Shown here: piece by piece, positions 36,301 through 39,880 of the stretch
How the letters are laid out: the number at the start of each line of letters is the position of its first letter
Numbering within the stretch: the stretch's first letter is position 1
Source: Flavobacterium aciduliphilum
Lineage (GTDB): Bacteria; Bacteroidota; Bacteroidia; Flavobacteriales; Flavobacteriaceae
NCBI RefSeq assembly: GCF_003268855.1
Contig: NZ_QLSZ01000015.1
Location: 1-39,880 of the forward strand
Reading direction: 5' to 3'
DNA: 39,880 nt
Notes under the pieces: generated by a model
Told to the model about the DNA's origin: nothing
Database searches by the model: none
What the model saw: only the letters and a program-made list of their open reading frames with translations
Made by a program: the position numbers and the translations under genes

Positions 36301-39300
36301 CAAATCAAGCGGGTAATGCCAACTATAATGCTGCAACACAAGTTACACAAACGTTGACCGTAACACAAGGAAGTAGTAATTTAGGACAATATCAATTTGC
36401 TAGCTCTTTAGCGGTAACCTCACCAAGTGCTAATTTAACGTTTTCAAATGTTTCTCCTAATACAGTTACAGGTAGTACAACAAGTGGATATTATAGCTTG
36501 TCAGTTTCTGGTGGATGGGGATCAGCTATCAATACAAACAATTACATTCAGTTTACAGTAACTCCAGCGTCTGGAAAATTACTGACCGCTACTTCATTAA
36601 CATTTTTACAATTAGCGACTTCAGCAGGAGCAACAAAATATGTTGTTCGTTCTAGTGCTGATGGCTATACTTCAAATTTAGGTTCTGGTGAATATTCTTC
36701 TACAATTGGTTCTGGAGCTCCAACAACAGGGGCAACAGTTTCATTGTCAGGATCATCTTTTACGAGTGTTGCATCGGCAATTACATTCAGAATTTATCCT
36801 TATGGAGGGTCAAGTACAGGAAACTGGAGAGTTGATAATTTAACGTTAAATGGGTATACAACTCAAGTACCAGCGCCTTCAATTACAAGTTCATTGACTG
36901 CTTCAGGTACAGTAGGAACGTCATTTAGTTATACGACTGTAGCTTCAAATACCCCAACAAGTTATAGCGCTTCAGGATTACCAACAGGATTGTCAATCAA
37001 TACTGCAACAGGGGTAATTTCAGGAACACCTTCAGTGGGCGGTTCGTTCAATGTAACACTTGGAGCTACCAATGGTACAGGTTCGGATTCAAAAACCTTA
37101 TTGCTTACTATTGCTCAAACCAATCAAACCATCACGTTCAATACACTTTCTTCAAAAACGTATGGAGATATGTCTTTTAGTTTGAATGGTACAGCATCTT
37201 CAGGATTGACAGTAAGCTATTCAAGTTCTAATACAGATGTAGCAACAGTTTCAGGAAATACAGTAACTATTGTAGGAGCTGGAACTACAACAATCACGGC
37301 TTCTCAAGCGGGTAACGATAGTTATTTTGCTGCATCAGATGTATCTAGAGATTTAGTGGTTAATAAAGCCAATCAAACTATTACATTTGATACATTATTT
37401 GATAAAAATGATACAGACGGTACTTTTACATTAGGAGCTACGGCATCGTCAGGTTTAACAGTGACTTATACAAGTTCTAATACATCTGTGGCAACGGTTT
37501 CTGGTAATATAGTTACTATTTTAGCACCAGGAACAACAACCATCACCGCCTCTCAATCTGGTAATGAAAATTATAATGCTGCTAATGATGTAAGCCAAGA
37601 TCAAACCATTATCAATACTTCTTTAACGAATCAAACCATAACGTTTGGAGCTTTAGCACCTGTGACTTATGGAGATGGAACATTTATGTTAAATGGTACT
37701 ACGGATTCAGGTCTAGGAATTACTTATACCAGCTCTAACACAGCTGTGGCTACTATTTCTGGCAATGTAGTGACTATTTTAACACCAGGAACGACAACTA
37801 TTACTGCCACTCAAGATGGAAATACTTCGTATAATCCAGCTCAAGATGTAGCTCAAACCTTAGTAGTAAACAAAAAAGCTCTTACAGTATCAAATGTTGT
37901 TGTAGCTGATAAAAATTATGATGGAACAACCACAGCTACAATTACTTCTGCTGATTTAAATGGAGTAATAGGTTCTGATAATGTAACGTTAACTAATGCC
38001 GCAGTTTTTGCTTCTGCAAACGCAGGTACAGGAATTGCTGTAACGCCAAACTTTGCTTTGAATGGTACAGAAGCTAGTCGTTATACTGTGGCTCAACCAA
38101 CTGATTTAACGGCTTCAATTAATAAATTAGATCAAAATATTACATTTAACTCGATTTCTCCAAAAACCTATGGTGATGCTGCCTTTACATTAAGTGCAAC
38201 GGGTGGAAATTCAGGACAAGGAATTACATTTACAAGTTCTAATACAAATGTGATTACAATTTCTGGGACTACTGCAACGATTGTTGGAGCAGGTGATGTG
38301 ACTATTACGGCTTCTCAAGCGGGTAATACAAACTACAATGTAGCAACTGATGCTTCACAAACGATTACAGTAAGTAAAGCAAATCAAACCATTACTTTTA
38401 ATGCTTTGGTAAACAGAACCACTGCCGATACGTCGTTTACATTGAGTGCTTTTGCGACATCAACATTAGGAGTAACATTTACAAGTTCTAATCCTTCAGT
38501 AGCAACAATTTCTGGAAACACAGTTACTATTGTAGGTGCTGGAACTACTACCATTACAGCTTCTCAAGCGGGTAATGATTTTTACAATGCAGCAACGAGT
38601 GTAGATCGCTCACAATTAGTATTAACGGCATTAGCAAAATGGACTTTTGAGGGGGTAACTACAACTAATACTAGTGCTTCTGCAAATGTTTCTTTAGGTT
38701 CAGCAATAGCAGATCAAGGATTACAAACTTCTGGAAGTTTATTTAGTGCTACTCACGCTAGTGCTTCAACTGTATGGTCAAACCCTGCGGGTAATGGTAC
38801 TGCAAAGTCAGTTACTTGTACGAACTGGGCTTCAGGCGATTACTATCAATTTAAAGTAAATACGTCTAATTATCATGATATTGCAATTGCTTTTGATCAG
38901 ACGGGAAGTAATACAGGACCATCAACATTCAAAATTCAGTACAGTACAAATGGTACTAGTTTTACAGATTTTGGTTCAAACTATGCTGTAACTAATGATT
39001 CTTGGAGTAATTCGGTTTATAAATCGGCTTCTTACAAATCATTTGATTTGAGTGCAATAACAGCAATTAACAATAAATCGACAGTATATTTTAGAATTGT
39101 TAACGTAAATACTACAGCGATAAGTGGAACTTTCGGTTCAGGAGGTACTAATCGTATAGATAATTTTGCTGTAACAGGTATTGCTTGTGATGCTTCACCA
39201 GCTACAATTTCAGCTGGAGGTGCTACTACATTCTGTGCGGATGGTAGTGTAATTTTAACAGCAAGTGCTGGAGCTAGTTATTTGTGGTCAACAGGAGCAA

Positions 39301-39880
39301 CGACACAAAGTATTTCTGCTTCTGCTTCAGGAAATTATTCTGTGGCAGTAACTAATGCTAATGGATGTGTTGCTTCATCAAGTGCTACTGCTATTACTGC
39401 TGTTCCATTAGTGACTTATTATGCAGATACTGATGCAGACGGTTATGGAAATGCTTCTAGCACACAAGTATCATGTGTTGGTGCGCCAAGTGGATATGTT
39501 TTGGATAATACAGATTGTAACGATTCAGATGCTAGTATGCATGCAACGTATTCGTTCTATGCGGATACAGATGCTGATGGTTATGGAGCAGGAAGCGCAG
39601 TAACTTTGTGTGCTGTTGATGCTTCAACAGCTCCTTCTGGATATGCTGTAAACAGTACAGATTGTGATGATTCAAATGCGGCTATTTATGCACTAATCAC
39701 TTATTATGTTGATGCCGATGCTGATGGATACGGTTCAACAAGTGCCTCGTTCTGTTTGTTAAGTGCTCCAACAGGATATTCGATTAATAATACTGACTGT
39801 AACGATTCAGATGCTAGTATGCATGCAACGTATTCGTTCTATGCGGATACAGATGCTGATGGTTATGGAGCAGGAAGCGC
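33369..39880 (+). CDS. Giant secreted multi-domain adhesin-like protein (partial, runs off right edge)
   Basis: An uninterrupted frame of 2170 codons with no stop before the window ends. It begins with a signal peptide (hydrophobic core SIALLFLLVMGKVSG, cleavage near GQV). In order: a beta-sandwich-like segment (about 33-178); four fibronectin type III domains (about 179-543; GLTNGTTY motif in each); an Ig-like segment (545-658); a YDG-type domain (about 659-745); three Ig-like 'SSNTxVATISGNTVTI' repeats; a lectin-like segment (about 1005-1165); a putative-Ig domain (about 1168-1248); three more repeats; a second YDG domain; two more repeats; another lectin-like domain (about 1755-1939); a PKD-like domain (YLWSTGATTQSI); and MopE-type acidic DTDADGYG repeats. 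A surface adhesin or matrix protein exported by the type IX system is likely; the C-terminal sorting signal is outside the window. The Thr/Ser-rich composition differs from neighbouring genes. Confidence 0.9.
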   Translation, partial: MKNNLQFSKASPKYFWSIALLFLLVMGKVSGQVTVFNYQNTTATIPAGWTFTNNVATNAIDRSTYLLLDAGNPSDQIVTSNYDLTGYTGVTLAYSVATFGTVTSNPALKVEVSTNGGTSWSATTYTTLPASTTTTYVNGTLNITGQTFTSTTKFRFSNTLTSGTGLRNQNLKLTGTAASTAPGAPTINSVTSGNGQLSVAYTAPSSNGGASISDYKYSIDGSTYVSVGSTTSPFTISGLTNGTSYSVTLKAVNSVGEGTASSAVSGTPRTTPSAPTITGITPGNGTLSVAFTPGSNGGASITNYKYSINGGSSFVSAGSTSSPIVISGLTNGTTYSVQLVAVNNAGDGTSSSTVTATPMATASAPTITGITSGDSQISIAFTPGSNNGSAITDYQYSLNGGSTFTSAATITSPIVVTELTNGTTYAVQIRAINGAGNGTATSSVNATPRTTASAPTITGITPGDSSLSVAFTAPTSNGGASITSYKYSLNGGSSYTSIATTTSPMIITGLTNGTTYDVQLIAVNSVGDGVASNTVQGTPVAPAQPTITLYQSSVGALSTVYGTASSVVSFSVSGSTLSDGITVTSPNGFEVSSTSSTDGFANSIVISQTSGTVSSTTIYVRLAADAKPVNSPFSGNISLSSTGASTVTVATTSSTVSTKALTISGITANDKVYDASASATVTGTVTLVGVLGSDSVSLTGTPSFMFDDATVGTNKTITVSGYALNGTDAANYSVTQPSGLTASISEADQTIAAISSSETRTVGDATYSVATTSDSGLTVTYSSSNTGVATIAANGTVTIVGAGTTIITAAQAGNTNYNAATSVSQTLTVNKADQTITAISSTMSKTYGDATYSIATTASSGLAVTYSSSNTGVATIAANGTVTIVGVGSTTLTASQAGNANYNAATSVTQELTVDKGNQTITLAATDTRTSTDAAYTLTQNASSGLSITYTSSNTAVATISGNTVTLVGGVGTTTITANQAGNANYNAATQVTQTLTVTQGSSNLGQYQFASSLAVTSPSANLTFSNVSPNTVTGSTTSGYYSLSVSGGWGSAINTNNYIQFTVTPASGKLLTATSLTFLQLATSAGATKYVVRSSADGYTSNLGSGEYSSTIGSGAPTTGATVSLSGSSFTSVASAITFRIYPYGGSSTGNWRVDNLTLNGYTTQVPAPSITSSLTASGTVGTSFSYTTVASNTPTSYSASGLPTGLSINTATGVISGTPSVGGSFNVTLGATNGTGSDSKTLLLTIAQTNQTITFNTLSSKTYGDMSFSLNGTASSGLTVSYSSSNTDVATVSGNTVTIVGAGTTTITASQAGNDSYFAASDVSRDLVVNKANQTITFDTLFDKNDTDGTFTLGATASSGLTVTYTSSNTSVATVSGNIVTILAPGTTTITASQSGNENYNAANDVSQDQTIINTSLTNQTITFGALAPVTYGDGTFMLNGTTDSGLGITYTSSNTAVATISGNVVTILTPGTTTITATQDGNTSYNPAQDVAQTLVVNKKALTVSNVVVADKNYDGTTTATITSADLNGVIGSDNVTLTNAAVFASANAGTGIAVTPNFALNGTEASRYTVAQPTDLTASINKLDQNITFNSISPKTYGDAAFTLSATGGNSGQGITFTSSNTNVITISGTTATIVGAGDVTITASQAGNTNYNVATDASQTITVSKANQTITFNALVNRTTADTSFTLSAFATSTLGVTFTSSNPSVATISGNTVTIVGAGTTTITASQAGNDFYNAATSVDRSQLVLTALAKWTFEGVTTTNTSASANVSLGSAIADQGLQTSGSLFSATHASASTVWSNPAGNGTAKSVTCTNWASGDYYQFKVNTSNYHDIAIAFDQTGSNTGPSTFKIQYSTNGTSFTDFGSNYAVTNDSWSNSVYKSASYKSFDLSAITAINNKSTVYFRIVNVNTTAISGTFGSGGTNRIDNFAVTGIACDASPATISAGGATTFCADGSVILTASAGASYLWSTGATTQSISASASGNYSVAVTNANGCVASSSATAITAVPLVTYYADTDADGYGNASSTQVSCVGAPSGYVLDNTDCNDSDASMHATYSFYADTDADGYGAGSAVTLCAVDASTAPSGYAVNSTDCDDSNAAIYALITYYVDADADGYGSTSASFCLLSAPTGYSINNTDCNDSDASMHATYSFYADTDADGYGAGS
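33903..35000 (+). repeat. Four tandem fibronectin type III repeats (about 270 nt each)
   Basis: Units start near 33907, 34187, 34456 and 34726, each opening with a SAPTITGIT-like strand and containing a conserved GLTNGTTY turn. They are part of the giant surface-protein gene, and nucleotide similarity between copies is high. Confidence 0.85.
35608..38620 (+). repeat. Eight Ig-like repeats of about 83 aa in two-to-three-copy blocks
   Basis: Each unit runs from NQTITF through TYGD, YTSSNTxVATISGNTVTI and ITASQAGNxNYNAA to a linking VNKA. Copies start near 35608, 35866, 36118, 37117, 37369, 37630, 38127 and 38380, and are interrupted by YDG, putative-Ig and lectin-like domains. Several stretches are nearly identical in DNA, for example around 35707-35770 and 35967-36030. 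Confidence 0.85.
39412..39880 (+). repeat. MopE-type metal-binding repeats with an exact DNA duplication
   Basis: Repeated DTDADGYG ... TDCNDSDASMHA units of alternating 44 and 50 residues. Bases 39516-39598 are identical to 39798-39880 (83 nt, offset 282 nt = 94 codons), and identity may continue past the window. The acidic motif with paired cysteines resembles the putative metal-binding motif of MopE (PF11617), which suggests calcium or copper binding. Confidence 0.85.

Noticed and set aside
33900..39880. Spaced repeats that could suggest a CRISPR-like array or other noncoding repeat
   Set aside because: The repeats keep one open reading frame for 2170 codons, with unit lengths in multiples of three and protein-domain motifs, so they are coding domain repeats.

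Overview
The window is AT-rich chromosomal DNA from a member of the Bacteroidota, most likely a Flavobacteriaceae species close to Flavobacterium. The evidence is a SusC/SusD pair, a GLPGLI-type domain, DUF2851 and DUF3467 proteins, promoters of the Bacteroidetes type (TTTG, about 19 nt, TAnnTTTG), and almost no Shine-Dalgarno sequences, with rpsU as the one clear exception. Most of it is core genome. The accessory parts are an IS3-family end at the left edge, a SusCD locus, a PNGase F-related gene, and a giant repetitive surface protein that runs off the right edge.

Layout. 1-123: end of an IS3-type element with the start of its OrfA. 139-3726: a small secreted protein and lysS (minus), lipB (plus), rnhB (minus). 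3926-8836: SusC-like TonB-dependent transporter and SusD-like lipoprotein, closed by a strong terminator. 8928-10895: a putative porin. About 10922-10988: a structured intergenic element that resembles Flavo-1 RNA. 11069-12430: a PLP beta-synthase with CBS domains. 12461-14107 (minus): a secreted PNGase F-related protein with a GLPGLI-like N-terminal domain. 14218-16596: a tight operon of a DUF2851 protein, a PspC-domain protein and a helix-hairpin-helix protein. 16632-17801: an acyl-CoA dehydrogenase.

17897-33160 is the translation and transcription core: rpsU, a Xer recombinase, raiA, tRNA-Thr(TGT), tRNA-Tyr(GTA), tRNA-Thr(GGT), tuf, tRNA-Trp(CCA), secE, nusG, rplK, rplA, rplJ, rplL, rpoB, rpoC and a DUF3467 gene. 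The order from tRNA-Thr to rpoC matches the E. coli thrU-tyrU-glyT-thrT-tufB-secE-nusG-rplKAJL-rpoBC block, with glyT missing. The rplL-rpoB spacer (272 nt) and the rpoB-rpoC spacer (341 nt) both contain strong hairpins followed by T-tracts, so RNA polymerase synthesis is probably tuned relative to ribosomal proteins by partial termination or processing. Terminators and promoters are packed tightly here; the probable promoter of the Xer gene lies inside the rpsU terminator hairpin.

33369-39880+ is one open frame of at least 2170 codons. It encodes a secreted or surface protein with four Fn3 domains, eight Ig-like repeats of about 83 aa, two YDG-type domains, a putative-Ig domain, lectin-like segments, and MopE-type acidic repeats that include an exact 83-nt duplication at the window edge. 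I did not find a wholly new defence or mobile system. The best leads are the regulatory architecture around rpsU, xer and rpoBC, the GLPGLI-PNGase fusion, and the structured RNA element.
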